A stretch of 64,000 bases of DNA from Microcoleus vaginatus PCC 9802. Its GTDB lineage: Bacteria > Cyanobacteriota > Cyanobacteriia > Cyanobacteriales > Microcoleaceae. Positions 45,158 to 54,682 of the stretch are shown in pieces. The notes beneath the pieces are model-generated. The model was not told the DNA's origin. It saw only the letters and a list, made by a program, of their open reading frames with translations, and did not search any database. Where the stretch lies: positions 445,001 through 509,000 of the forward strand of contig CP031740.1 in assembly GCA_022701275.1 (NCBI GenBank), read 5' to 3'. The position numbers and the translations under genes were made by a program. The first letter of the stretch is position 1, and the number at the start of each line of letters is the position of its first letter.

Positions 45158-45931
45158 TCAAAATTGGTCTTTCATGCCACGCAATCGAGCGAAGGTTTGC
45201 ACTGGATCGCGGGTGTTGGCGGCTGATTGGAGGTTGGGAAAATCCCAGCGCAAAAATGGGTTTGTGCTTTTTTCGATGCCGATCGATGATGGTATTGTAG
45301 GTTGCGATCGACTCCGGGCTTCCTTGACTTCGGCGAAGCGCTGCTGTAAATCGGGATTGTCGCCATCTACGCTGATGGCAAATTGCAGGTTTTTCAGCGT
45401 GTATTCGTGGGCGCACCAAACTCTGGTATTGTCGGGCAAGTTTCGCAGTTGCCCGAGGGAGGCTACCATTTGAGTTGGAGTGCCTTCAAATAGTCTGCCG
45501 CAGCCTCCAGCAAATAAAGTGTCGCCACAGAACAATTCGCCTGTTTCGCCTGGGCTGCGGGGGGGGAAATAGTAGGCGATGTGAGCTTTTGTGTGGCCGG
45601 GTACGAAGAAGACTTCGGCGGTTCTGTTGGCGAAAGAAACTCGATCGCCCGCTTGTAAAAAGACTTGCTGTCCGGGAATTCTGCCTCGGTCTTCTGCGCC
45701 GCCATAAACTTTAATTTGGGGAAAGCGATCGATCAGTTCCTGATTGCCGCCTACGTGGTCGCTGTGGTGGTGGGTATTGAAAATTGCGGTTAAGTCGGCT
45801 CCGAGTGCTTGCAGTTGCTCTAATACTGGCTGCGATCGCGCTGGATCGACGACGGCTGCGGTGTGGCTATCGGGGTCGTGCAGCAAGAAAATGTAATTGT
45901 CGGACAGTACCGGAAGCCGATAAACCTGCAT
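45158..45931 (-). CDS. gloB: Hydroxyacylglutathione hydrolase (glyoxalase II)
   Basis: GloB hydrolyses S-lactoylglutathione in methylglyoxal detoxification. The 257-residue protein has the intact binuclear metal motif [10 protein letters not shown] (H54, H56, D58, H59), [36 protein letters not shown] and [14 protein letters not shown], with the C-terminal substrate-binding helices (NPFLRWD). All metal ligands are present, in contrast to the MBL-fold protein at 16092. Confidence 0.95.
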   Translation of the reverse strand: MQVYRLPVLSDNYIFLLHDPDSHTAAVVDPARSQPVLEQLQALGADLTAIFNTHHHSDHVGGNQELIDRFPQIKVYGGAEDRGRIPGQQVFLQAGDRVSFANRTAEVFFVPGHTKAHIAYYFPPRSPGETGELFCGDTLFAGGCGRLFEGTPTQMVASLGQLRNLPDNTRVWCAHEYTLKNLQFAISVDGDNPDLQQRFAEVKEARSRSQPTIPSSIGIEKSTNPFLRWDFPNLQSAANTRDPVQTFARLRGMKDQF

Positions 45932-46159
45932 AGAAAAGTGCCTCTCTAGGAAAAATATTATATAATTAAATTAGTTCTGAACGCTATCCGAAAGCTGATT
46001 GCAGATTTATTAAGTCCGCGTATCTATCTTGGGAAGTAAAAGTCTGATACGTTATTTATCCTGTTGAGCAAAGTGATTTACGGTCGGGTACGCACCATTT
46101 TTGGGTCAATTAGTGCAATCGGCTTTAATTATTTTAGCATACAAGCGATCGAAGAATAA

Positions 46160-46363
46160 ATGCGAACATCTCACAACAAATCGAACTTAACAATTTCTCA
46201 AAAAGTCGATCGGATTGTAGCCTCTGGTAAGATCAGTCGCCGGGAACACTTAGTTTTGACTTCGGCTATCCTATCAGATGATAAAATTTCAGAAGAGGAT
46301 CGACATCAAATCAATCGGATATTTGATTATATCCAAATTGGTCGCCTCAAGTTTATCGATTGA
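46160..46363 (+). CDS. Small conserved cyanobacterial protein (67 aa), paralogue of 3167-3373
   Basis: Soluble helical protein of unknown function. Its core VDRIVASGKISRREHLVL, LTSAILSDDKISEEDRHQINRIFDYIQIGRLKFID matches the CRP-site-linked protein at 3167. A good ATG at 46160 follows GAAGAATAA. No CRP-like site is seen upstream, so the two copies are regulated differently. Confidence 0.75.
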   Translation: MRTSHNKSNLTISQKVDRIVASGKISRREHLVLTSAILSDDKISEEDRHQINRIFDYIQIGRLKFID

Positions 46364-46563
46364 ACAGAAAGACTTGCACAGTCAGCATCTATCTGGAGTA
46401 TAAAAAGCGTTTTTTAGGAGTGCGATCGTCCTGTCCCGGACACCAAAGCCTATATATTTCGCTTGAATTCTCCGGCTCACGCCTAGTGTGAAAGCGTCTG
46501 ATGTGGCAGTCTCAAGTTAACAAGGCTCTTGGCAATCCCAGCTACAAAAACAGGCAGAAGAAA

Positions 46564-47565
46564 ATGAGTGCAGACAAACCAACTATTTTGGTGACGGGCG
46601 GAGCTGGATATATTGGCTCTCACGCGGTATTAGCGCTGAAAAACGCCGGTTACGGTGTGGTGATTTTGGATAATTTAGCTTACGGTCACCGAGATATAGT
46701 AGAGCAGGCTTTGCAGGTGGAGTTTATAGCTGGCGATACGAGCGATCGCACTCTTCTCGACAACCTGTTTGCTACGCACAAAATTGATGCGGTAATGCAC
46801 TTTTCTGCATACGCTTACGTGGGCGAATCTGTTACCGACCCAGCTAAATATTACCGCAACAATGTCATCGGTACTATTACCCTTTTGGAAGCAATGCTCG
46901 CTGCTGACGTGAAGAAATTTGTGTTTTCTTCTACTTGCGCGACTTACGGCGTACCGCAGAAAATCCCGCTCACAGAAGACCACCCACAAAACCCGATCAA
47001 TCCCTACGGTGCTACTAAGTTAATGGTAGAACGGATTTTGTCGGACTTTGACGCTGCGTACGATTTCAAGTCTGTTTGTTTTCGCTATTTTAACGCGGCT
47101 GGGGCCGATCCGAACGGGTTGTTAGGAGAGGATCACAATCCAGAAACTCACCTGATCCCGCTGGTGTTGTTCGCTGCTTTGGGGAAACGAGATTCGATCG
47201 CGATTTTTGGCACGGATTACGATACTCCTGACGGTACTTGCATCCGGGATTACATTCACGTTAACGATTTGGCATCCGCTCACATTTTGGGATTAGAATA
47301 TTTGCTAAATGGTGGCAAATCTGATTTCTTTAATTTGGGCAACGGCGGCGGGTTTTCGGTGAAAGAGGTGATAGAAACGGCTCGTCAAGTGACGGGAAAA
47401 GAGATTAAGGCTGTTGAGCGTGAACGGCGTCCGGGCGACCCTCCTGCTTTAGTTGGTAGCAGCAAAAAGGCGATCGAAACCTTGGGTTGGTCTCCAGAAT
47501 ATCCCGACATTAAGAACATTATCTCCCATGCTTGGCAGTGGCACCAAAAACGCCACAACTCTTAG
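46564..47565 (+). CDS. galE: UDP-glucose 4-epimerase
   Basis: Extended SDR interconverting UDP-glucose and UDP-galactose. From ATG 46564 (MSADKPTILVTGGAGYIGSH) it has 333 residues; the open frame to 46501 is a likely leader. It shows the NAD glycine motif TGGAGYIGSH, catalytic YGATK (NPYGATKLMVE), FRYFNAAGADPNGLLGEDHNPETHLIPLVL, and the C-terminal RRPGDPPALVGSSKKAIETLGW. It supplies UDP-Gal to the surrounding glycosyltransferases. Confidence 0.93.
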   Translation: MSADKPTILVTGGAGYIGSHAVLALKNAGYGVVILDNLAYGHRDIVEQALQVEFIAGDTSDRTLLDNLFATHKIDAVMHFSAYAYVGESVTDPAKYYRNNVIGTITLLEAMLAADVKKFVFSSTCATYGVPQKIPLTEDHPQNPINPYGATKLMVERILSDFDAAYDFKSVCFRYFNAAGADPNGLLGEDHNPETHLIPLVLFAALGKRDSIAIFGTDYDTPDGTCIRDYIHVNDLASAHILGLEYLLNGGKSDFFNLGNGGGFSVKEVIETARQVTGKEIKAVERERRPGDPPALVGSSKKAIETLGWSPEYPDIKNIISHAWQWHQKRHNS

Positions 47566-47571
47566 TCTTTA

Positions 47572-47592
47572 AAGGTGCGGCTTCCGCACCTT
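47572..47592 (+). terminator. Hairpin after galE
   Basis: AAGGTGCGG-CTT-CCGCACCTT is a 9-bp perfect stem directly after the galE stop. The T-run is short (TTACCC), so termination may be weak. The 47600-47857 spacer also has a GGGGGCAATCACGGGGGATTTGCCCC foldback (about 47700-47726, loop internal) and a TGCGTAAGTCCTG repeat (47751-47763). Confidence 0.55.
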
Positions 47593-47857
47593 ACCCTTAA
47601 CATTAGAAAATACGGCCAATTTGCGTAAGTACGCTGACCAGATTCAAGCGTACTTTACGCTATTAAGAGTAGTAGAACTTAGCCAATCGTCCCAGGTATG
47701 GGGGCAATCACGGGGGATTTGCCCCTACAAAACAATATATATTGAGCCTGTGCGTAAGTCCTGAGTAGTAAAAGAAAACTGGTTTTCCAGGTAATGTTTA
47801 TGTGTAAGCACCTACTTAAATATCAATTAAATAAATAATTTATGAATAAGTAAATTA

Positions 47858-48694
47858 ATGAAGTCAAATAAATTAGCAACTAAGGGATTTATTACTATTT
47901 TAACTGGTCTTTACTCTTTCCAGGATTGTGTTCATTTTCTGGCTTCTGTCAGGAAGTTTCACCGGGAACCCATTATTATTTTAATAGATAGAGTCCCTCT
48001 AATTTTATATCCTTTACTTCAGGTGTTTGGAAATGTCATATTGAAACCTGCACCATCTAATGAAAATCCTGTTTTGGCGTCGCGGCAAGCTAAGCTGGCT
48101 TTGTACGGTGAATCTTTATTTGAGAAAACTATTTATATGGATTGTGATATTTGTTTGCTGTCGCCAATAGATGAGGTGTTTGATTTTCTTGATGGGGTGG
48201 ATTTGTTGGTGACGGAAGATGTGCAGCCTGCGATTGCTAAAGCGGCAAATTTATTAAGAGTGAAGCAGGATATTCTGTCAACTTTGCAGTCTGTCGGGTT
48301 GCCGCTAAATGAAAATAGCATTCAATACAATGGCGGATTTATCGCTTTTACGAAAAGCACTAAAACTCAGGAATTGTTCACCAACTTTAAGAAATATTTC
48401 GATATGGTAGTGGCGCATCAAAAGGTGCTATTATTGAAAGACCAGGGCGCTTTTGCGGCGGCTGTTGAATCGGTGAAACCGAAAATGACAACTTTGTCCC
48501 CGGTTTACAACTACTTGGATAAGTGGAAAGATGTTTATACGATCGACAAACCGATTAAAGTAATGCACTGCACTTATCCTTACCGCCCTCAGTACGCCAA
48601 GAACGTGACGCGATCGCTCTTTACTAGAATAGTCGATCGCACGGCTAAAATATTTTTACCAAATCAACTTAACAATCCTTGGCGTTTAAAATAA
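47858..48694 (+). CDS. Glycosyltransferase-like protein (GT-A, nucleotide-diphospho-sugar type)
   Basis: The 278-residue protein starts FITILTGLYSFQDCVHFLASVRKFHREPIIILIDR, a GT-A-like nucleotide-binding fold. A DxD-type motif lies in TIYMDCDICLLSPIDEVFDFL, and NSIQYNGGFIAFTKS is the acceptor-region pattern of GT8-like enzymes. VMHCTYPYRPQYAKN near the end carries the His expected of the C-terminal metal ligand. Substrate unknown. Confidence 0.75.
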   Translation: MKSNKLATKGFITILTGLYSFQDCVHFLASVRKFHREPIIILIDRVPLILYPLLQVFGNVILKPAPSNENPVLASRQAKLALYGESLFEKTIYMDCDICLLSPIDEVFDFLDGVDLLVTEDVQPAIAKAANLLRVKQDILSTLQSVGLPLNENSIQYNGGFIAFTKSTKTQELFTNFKKYFDMVVAHQKVLLLKDQGAFAAAVESVKPKMTTLSPVYNYLDKWKDVYTIDKPIKVMHCTYPYRPQYAKNVTRSLFTRIVDRTAKIFLPNQLNNPWRLK

Positions 48695-48978
48695 TTAAAG
48701 TTTGTTAGCAAACTGCATCAAAAACAACAAAATTTCGCCCACAATTAAAAAAAAATTAGCCTCAACATATCCGAAAATTTACTTAGAAGAATTATTGCTG
48801 GCTTGAATAACAGTCTTGGGTTCATCACCGTGTGTTTTTTTACCAACATACTTCGTTGCTCCGCTTTTCTCTGGTTACAAACCCGGTTGCTTTGGTCTGG
48901 AGAGCGTGAGTCCCCATCACCTTGACAAAAGCTCGGTTAAGCAGGAAAATTAAACAAATGTTTTAAACAAAATACTTA

Positions 48979-50130
48979 GTGAAAGTTTCATTAGTAGTGA
49001 GCGATTTGTCAGGAGCAGGTGCAATTCGTGCTTTTTTCTTAGCTCAAGTCCTGATAGAGCTTAAATGTGATATAGAAGTTGTGGGATTTCAGTTTGGCAA
49101 GGAATTGTATGCTATTCCTCCCAGAGATATCCCGGTATGTGCAATACCGGGTAAAAATTATCCAGGGTTTTTGATGGATGCTCAAAAACTTTGGAAAAAA
49201 ATAGATGGGGATATTATTTATGCAGTCAAACCTAAACCTACAAGCTTTGGGTTATCACTGCTAAAAAAACTGGCGACTCGCCACTCTATAATTCTAGATA
49301 TAGACGACTGGGAACTGAGCTGGTACGGTGGAGATGAATGGAAATACCGTCCTTCTTTTAAACAACTTTATCGAGATATTTTTAAACACAATGGTCAATT
49401 GAGAGAACCAGATAATCCCCTCTATGTAAAGTGGATGGAAAGTCTCATCCACGGTGCTGATGCAGTCACGGTTCATACTGAGTTTTTAAAACAGCGTTTT
49501 GGTGGTGTATATTTGCCTAATGGTAAGGATACTGCCATGTTCGACCCTGCTAAATACAATCCTGAATTGAGCAGACAGCGTTACGGCTTGTCCGGGTATA
49601 GAGTTCTGATGTTTCCGGGGGCACCGCGACCTCATAAAGGCGTGGAGGATGTTTTGATGGCCCTGGAACAGTTAAATGAGCCCGATTTAAAATTAGCGAT
49701 CGTCGGCGGGAGTCCTTATGATGATTATGATGATAAACTTGTGAAACAATGGGGGCGTTGGATTATTAAACTGCCAAGGTTTCCAGTGGAGACGATGCCG
49801 TCGGTTGTAGCGGCGGCTCATGTTGTCGTTGTTCCTCAGCGAGAAACTATCACAGCCGTGGCTCAGTTTCCGCTCAAGCTGACAGATGGCATGGCAATGG
49901 CTAAGCCTGTTTTGTCTACGCGGGTGGGGGATATTCCAGCAATTTTAGGGGGAACGGGTTATTTAGTAGATCCGAGTTCTCCCGCTCAAATTTCACAAAA
50001 AATTCAATGGATATTTCAAAATTTGACAGCGGCTAATTTACAAGGAATGAAAGCTCGGCAAAGATGTGTAAAAAAATATAGTATTCAAGCAATGAAACCG
50101 ATACTTTCAGATATAATCGCAGGTATGTAA
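48979..50130 (+). CDS. GT4-family glycosyltransferase (GT-B)
   Basis: The 383-residue protein starts at GTG 48979 (MKVSLVVSDLSGAGAIRAFFLA). It shows the N-terminal domain with IILDIDDWELSWYGG, a donor-binding C-terminal domain (VLMFPGAPRPHKGVEDVLMALEQL, LAIVGG), and the GT4-like EX7E region (RETITAVAQFPLKLTDGMAMAKPVLSTRVGDIP). It is cytosolic or membrane-associated, using an NDP-sugar. It lies 92 bp before the ABC exporter on the same strand. Confidence 0.9.
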   Translation: MKVSLVVSDLSGAGAIRAFFLAQVLIELKCDIEVVGFQFGKELYAIPPRDIPVCAIPGKNYPGFLMDAQKLWKKIDGDIIYAVKPKPTSFGLSLLKKLATRHSIILDIDDWELSWYGGDEWKYRPSFKQLYRDIFKHNGQLREPDNPLYVKWMESLIHGADAVTVHTEFLKQRFGGVYLPNGKDTAMFDPAKYNPELSRQRYGLSGYRVLMFPGAPRPHKGVEDVLMALEQLNEPDLKLAIVGGSPYDDYDDKLVKQWGRWIIKLPRFPVETMPSVVAAAHVVVVPQRETITAVAQFPLKLTDGMAMAKPVLSTRVGDIPAILGGTGYLVDPSSPAQISQKIQWIFQNLTAANLQGMKARQRCVKKYSIQAMKPILSDIIAGM

Positions 50131-50222
50131 AGGTTATTTGAAAACCACTCACGGGAGGAAGAAAAACTGGCTGTTATTAAAGAATATTTTGAGATGCCGT
50201 ACTGTTTAGCTGGGAATGCTTC

Positions 50223-52226
50223 ATGTCTGCCAATAAGCTACTCCTAAAATTTGCCAGACGATATCCCGGCAGGATTCTCTTAACTGTGATGCTGGGCTTT
50301 TCAGGCGCTTTATTCAACGGTATCAGCACGACTCTGATTGTACCCGTGCTTTTAAGTTTTTTAGAGGAAGCAATCGAGCTGCGTGGCGCTCCACCTCTAA
50401 TTAAAACTTTGATGTATCCCTTTGAGGGAATGCCCGGAAATCAGCGTTTAATGTTGATGACCGGGGCGGTTGTGCTGGCAATTTTTTTAAAAAATGTTGC
50501 GAGTTATATCAATACTTTAGTAGCTACTTCTCTGACGCGCTCTCTGACTTTTGATTTGCGAGAAGCAGGTTTGCGGTTGTTGTTAGGAGTTGATTTAGAT
50601 TTTTACTCTAAAACTAAAGTCGGGGATTTAATTAATAGATTGGGCGGAGAGATTGGTCGGACTGCTAGTGCAGTTGGTACGGCCATCGGAATGTTTACTA
50701 CCTCAATCACGGTTTTGGTGTTTGTGGGTCTGCTACTTTCTATCTCCTGGAAACTGACGCTGACAGCTACAGTTTTGCTGGCGTTAGTTGCTTGGACAAA
50801 TCAATTTATTATTAACCGTTCCAAGCATTTTGGTCACCTGCTTTCTGAAATGTCGAAAGATTATTCGGTTAGGGTGCTCGAAACGATTACTGGGATTCGG
50901 CTGGTTAAGTCAACGGGGAACGAGGAAAGGGAGTATCAGCGGATCAAGCATTTAATTCAAAGGCGAGAACAAGCGGATTTTCAGGCTCAGGTAAATTATG
51001 CGGCGATCGCCCCAATTAACGAAGTTGTTAATTTGATAGTTATAATTTTGATTGTATTTATAGGTCGCACAATATTTGCGAATGAGATAGAGTCTCTTGC
51101 TACAATTTTATTAACCTATTTATTGGTACTGTTTCGATTAATCCCTTTAATTTCACAGTTGAATAGCGGGCGCAGTCAATTTGCTAATACGTCGGCGAGT
51201 GTAGAGGTGGTTAATGATTTTTTGAGCTGCGATGACAAGCCATTTATGCTGAACGGTTCTGTGCCTTACACTCAGTTGCGATCGGGAATTCATTTTAATA
51301 AAATATCTTTTAGTTATCCTAACCACAAAAATTTAGTTTTACAAGGAATTGATTTATTTTTACCTCACGGCACTACTTTGGCTTTGGTAGGAACTTCGGG
51401 TTCTGGCAAGTCAACTTTGGCAGATTTACTGCCGAGATTTTACGATCCTACTGAAGGTCATATCTCGATCGATGGCAGGGATTTGCGCGACTTTGAGCTG
51501 ACAAGTCTCAGACAAGCGATGGGTATTGTTAGCCAAGATACGTTTTTATTTAATGCTTCAGTGCGCGAAAATATTGCTTACGCTAGGCCCCAAGCGACTG
51601 AGGAAGAAATTGTGGAAGCGGCGAAAGGAGCGAATGCTTACGAGTTTATCCAACTGTTGCCGGAGGGGTTGGATACTCAAATTGGCGATCGGGGCGTGAT
51701 CTTATCGGGAGGGCAGCGTCAGAGAATTTCAATTGCTAGAGCCCTGCTGCAAAACCCGGAAATCTTAATTTTAGATGAGGCAACGAGTTCGCTGGATACG
51801 GTTTCGGAAAGGTACGTGCAAGGGGCGATCGAGAAATTGAGTTGCGATCGCACAACCTTAGTCATCGCCCACCGCCTCTCCACAGTCCAAAAAGCCAACA
51901 AAATCGCCGTGATCGATCGCGGGCAAGTAGTAGAAATGGGTTCCCACGAAGAATTGCTAGCAAAAGGAGGTTATTACACTCGCTTGTATTCCGTGCAATT
52001 TGCCGAAGAAACCGCTCGCGATGAAGCTCTAATTAGAGGTTCTTACGAAATTCGCACTCGCCTGACTCCCATGATAGCTTACCTCAAATTGCTAGTAGAT
52101 GAAATGGTAGACTCTCCCGAAGAAAGAGACGAGTTAATCCGAGAATCATTTCACTCTGCGGCTAATATTTTCACTACTTTAGAATTTATAGAAAAGACTA
52201 TTAAGCGTCAGGCTGTTAAAAAGTAG
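50223..52226 (+). CDS. ABC exporter (type IV, MsbA-like) with C-terminal DHp-like extension
   Basis: The 667-residue half-transporter has six membrane helices (residues 1-320) and an ABC ATPase: Walker A GTSGSGKS (390-397), Q-loop ISQD-type VSQDTF, signature LSGGQRQR, Walker B ILILDEATSSLD and H-loop AHRLST. After the usual end (YYTRLYSVQFAEE) about 70 residues remain. They read SYEIRTRLTPMIAYLKLLVDE and ESFHSAANIFTTLEFIEKT, much like the dimerisation/phosphoacceptor helices of histidine kinases (SHELRTPLTAIIGYLELL), but the His is Y608 and Pro is R613. It probably exports the lipid-linked glycan or glycolipid built by this island. Confidence 0.9.
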   Translation: MSANKLLLKFARRYPGRILLTVMLGFSGALFNGISTTLIVPVLLSFLEEAIELRGAPPLIKTLMYPFEGMPGNQRLMLMTGAVVLAIFLKNVASYINTLVATSLTRSLTFDLREAGLRLLLGVDLDFYSKTKVGDLINRLGGEIGRTASAVGTAIGMFTTSITVLVFVGLLLSISWKLTLTATVLLALVAWTNQFIINRSKHFGHLLSEMSKDYSVRVLETITGIRLVKSTGNEEREYQRIKHLIQRREQADFQAQVNYAAIAPINEVVNLIVIILIVFIGRTIFANEIESLATILLTYLLVLFRLIPLISQLNSGRSQFANTSASVEVVNDFLSCDDKPFMLNGSVPYTQLRSGIHFNKISFSYPNHKNLVLQGIDLFLPHGTTLALVGTSGSGKSTLADLLPRFYDPTEGHISIDGRDLRDFELTSLRQAMGIVSQDTFLFNASVRENIAYARPQATEEEIVEAAKGANAYEFIQLLPEGLDTQIGDRGVILSGGQRQRISIARALLQNPEILILDEATSSLDTVSERYVQGAIEKLSCDRTTLVIAHRLSTVQKANKIAVIDRGQVVEMGSHEELLAKGGYYTRLYSVQFAEETARDEALIRGSYEIRTRLTPMIAYLKLLVDEMVDSPEERDELIRESFHSAANIFTTLEFIEKTIKRQAVKK

Positions 52227-52287
52227 TCAGAAGGAAGAAGGAAGGAGGAAGAAGGAAGAAGGAAGAATTTAGGAAGAAGGAAGAAGG
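52227..52287. repeat. Purine-rich GAAGGAAGAAGG tract after the ABC stop
   Basis: A tract of GAAGGAAGAAGGAAGG-type units begins 3 nt after the stop codon of the ABC exporter and runs to about 52287. Similar tracts (reverse orientation) lie at 14519-14588, 60596-60644 and 62468-62518. Confidence 0.7.
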
Positions 52288-52398
52288 AGCCATAAGTCAT
52301 ATCATGTCGGGTTAATTTACCTTTGTTCCCAGCGTCCGCCTAGGAATACATATGTGGAGGCTCTGCCTCCCCTTACCAATTACCAACTACCAATAACG

Positions 52399-53598
52399 AT
52401 GTCTAAATATTATGTATTTTTTACCAGAAATATCTTACCGCAACCCAATATCGCGAGCTTAGTTCAAGTTGCACACTCTGCTAATGCCGCAGCAAACCTT
52501 GGTTATCCAGCAGTTTTGGTATACCTCCGCAAAGGCTGGAGTGCTTTGAATCCGGTTGATTTGCTTTTTCCATTTCAACCGACGAAACCAGATGACAAAC
52601 TTGCAAAAATTTACAATATTCAAGATAAATTAAAAGTAGCAGATTTGCCCATGCCGTGGCCGATCGACCTTTGGGACAGCAAGTGGACGAGTGCGAGTAC
52701 GATCGTCTCAAAATACTATTTACCAATTCACCTGCTTAAATCCACTAAAATTGTCCACACCCGCGACTGGAACTTTGTCAAAGCAGCAGTTAAAAACGGA
52801 ATTCCCGCTATCTACGAACAGCACCACCATGAAGACAAAAATTTTGAGCCAGAAATTGTCCGCAATCCTCTGTTTCAGATTTCCGTAACTGTTGCCGATA
52901 CAGTGCGAGACAGCATGATTTTGAATGGGATGCCACCGGAAAAAGTAATTACGCTGCACAACGGTTTTAACCATTTGTTTCTCGCGAGACAAACAGAAGC
53001 TGCCCAGAATTGGCGACAGCAATTATTAGAAGATGACAGACGGCATTTAGCAGTTTATGCAGGGGGACTTTACCCGTTTAAAGGTGTTGATATGTTGGTG
53101 GATGTGGCTAAGGAATTGCCGCTGGTTCAATTTGCGATCGCCGGCGGTGATTCATCCCAAGTAACAGCCTACCAACAGTTAGCCAAATCCAAGCAAGTTA
53201 ACAACATTAAATTTCTCGGCTACCTGCCTCAAAATCAACTGGCTAGCTTGCTGCAAGCAGCCGATGTTTTGACTCACCCGCACTGTTTGACAGAGGCCGC
53301 GACGTTCACATCTCCTTTAAAATTCTTTGATTACATGGCATCGGGAACTCCGATTGTTGCGACGGAGATTGCCTCTTTAATGGAATTTAAATCGGGAAAT
53401 ATAGCAGCAACTTGGTGCGAACCGGATAACCCGCACCATTTCGCGCAAAGCATTCGAGATTGTTTAACAAAATATCCGAGGAAAATCGAAGGCTATGCAG
53501 AAACAAGGGATTTTGTCAAGCAATTTTCGTGGGAAAATAGGATAGAGAGAATTATGGGTTATGTAGATGAAGGCGTGCGATCGCAAATCATTCATTAA
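52399..53598 (+). CDS. GT4-family glycosyltransferase (GT-B)
   Basis: From ATG 52399 (MSKYYVFFTRNILPQPNIASL) the protein has 399 residues; the open frame to 52354 has no support. The GT-B pattern is clear: KIVHTRDWNFVKAAVKNGIPAIYEQHHHEDK, VYAGGLYPFKGVDMLVDVAKELP, FAIAGG, FLGYLPQNQLASLLQAADVLTHP, TEAATFTSPLKFFDYMASGTPIVAT with the EX7E acid pair. Donor and acceptor unknown. Confidence 0.9.
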   Translation: MSKYYVFFTRNILPQPNIASLVQVAHSANAAANLGYPAVLVYLRKGWSALNPVDLLFPFQPTKPDDKLAKIYNIQDKLKVADLPMPWPIDLWDSKWTSASTIVSKYYLPIHLLKSTKIVHTRDWNFVKAAVKNGIPAIYEQHHHEDKNFEPEIVRNPLFQISVTVADTVRDSMILNGMPPEKVITLHNGFNHLFLARQTEAAQNWRQQLLEDDRRHLAVYAGGLYPFKGVDMLVDVAKELPLVQFAIAGGDSSQVTAYQQLAKSKQVNNIKFLGYLPQNQLASLLQAADVLTHPHCLTEAATFTSPLKFFDYMASGTPIVATEIASLMEFKSGNIAATWCEPDNPHHFAQSIRDCLTKYPRKIEGYAETRDFVKQFSWENRIERIMGYVDEGVRSQIIH

Positions 53599-53716
53599 TC
53601 CTCATCCAATAATTTTAAAATCCGTAGGGGCCGGTTTTACCAACAATCATCGCCTAAAATTAATAATCTCATAAACCCGCCCCCCCCACACGCAAAAACC
53701 AGATTTATTATTAGAT

Positions 53717-54682
53717 ATGATCCCAAAAATTATCGGCGCAATCACCACCTACCCAGGCATGAGTCAAAGCGACTGGCTGTGGCAACAAACCCCCCAAAAC
53801 TTCGGCAAATGGGGCAACATTCAAATGCTCGCCAACCACCCAGAACCAGACTTTTTACTCATGTATCAATTCGACTTTCCCCAACCGCCCAAAAAGCAAT
53901 CTTGGCTCCATCAAATACGTCACTACAGGCATCAAAATCCCGAAAATGACATTCGAGAAAAATTGCGCGGTGTCCCCAAGGAACGCATAATTTACCTGAT
54001 CCGCGAGCCACCATTACCAGAAGTTATTGAAATTACGAAAGCTAACTACGAACAAGCCAAACTTTATTGCGGTTACGTTTCCGGACCCGACGATTTCGCA
54101 CCAAAACCCGATTATATGCCCGCGATTTGGTATCACTCTAACTCGTTTCGAGAACTCGATGAGATGCCTGCGCCGCCGAAAACTAAATCCTGTTCTTGGA
54201 TTACTTCAGGTGTTAGTCGCAGCGCCAATCACCGCCACCGATTAGACTTTATCAAATTGCTGCAATCACAAGAATTGGATTTTGACCTTTACGGGCGAAA
54301 CTTGCCAACTTGGGCGCGCGGGAACGGCACTATGAACAATAAATGGCACGCCGTCGCACCATACTATTACAACTTAGCTATAGAAAATTATGCCGAAAAC
54401 GATTGGTATGTCAGCGAGAAGCTTTGGGATGCTTTGTTAGCTTGGTGTTTGCCAATTTATTACGGCGGTTCGGCGGCGGATAAGTTGTTGCCTGCAGGGA
54501 GTTTTCTGCGGCTGCCGAGTTTGGATGAGAAAGGAGTAGAATTTATTAAAGAGGTTGTGGCTACTGCGGATTATTGGCATGAAGCCAGGGAGAAAATTGC
54601 CGAAGCCAGACAAATCATTCTCCACGAATTGAACTTGCTCAATTGGCTGTCTAATTTTGTATCTCAGGAAATAGCGCCATGA
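53717..54682 (+). CDS. GT10-family (alpha-1,3-fucosyltransferase-like) glycosyltransferase
   Basis: The 321-residue protein has the GT10 C-terminal donor-binding block: NRHRLDFIKLL-type helix (SRSANHRHRLDFIKLL), DLYGRNL, YYYNLAIENYAENDWYVSEKLWDALLAWCLPIYYGGSAADKLLP. These are the E-N and EKLWDAL...PIYYG motifs of fucosyltransferases. It has no membrane anchor, as in bacterial enzymes. GDP-fucose as donor is inferred from the family. Its stop overlaps the ATG of the next gene by 4 bp (ATGA), so the two are translationally coupled. Confidence 0.85.
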   Translation: MIPKIIGAITTYPGMSQSDWLWQQTPQNFGKWGNIQMLANHPEPDFLLMYQFDFPQPPKKQSWLHQIRHYRHQNPENDIREKLRGVPKERIIYLIREPPLPEVIEITKANYEQAKLYCGYVSGPDDFAPKPDYMPAIWYHSNSFRELDEMPAPPKTKSCSWITSGVSRSANHRHRLDFIKLLQSQELDFDLYGRNLPTWARGNGTMNNKWHAVAPYYYNLAIENYAENDWYVSEKLWDALLAWCLPIYYGGSAADKLLPAGSFLRLPSLDEKGVEFIKEVVATADYWHEAREKIAEARQIILHELNLLNWLSNFVSQEIAP

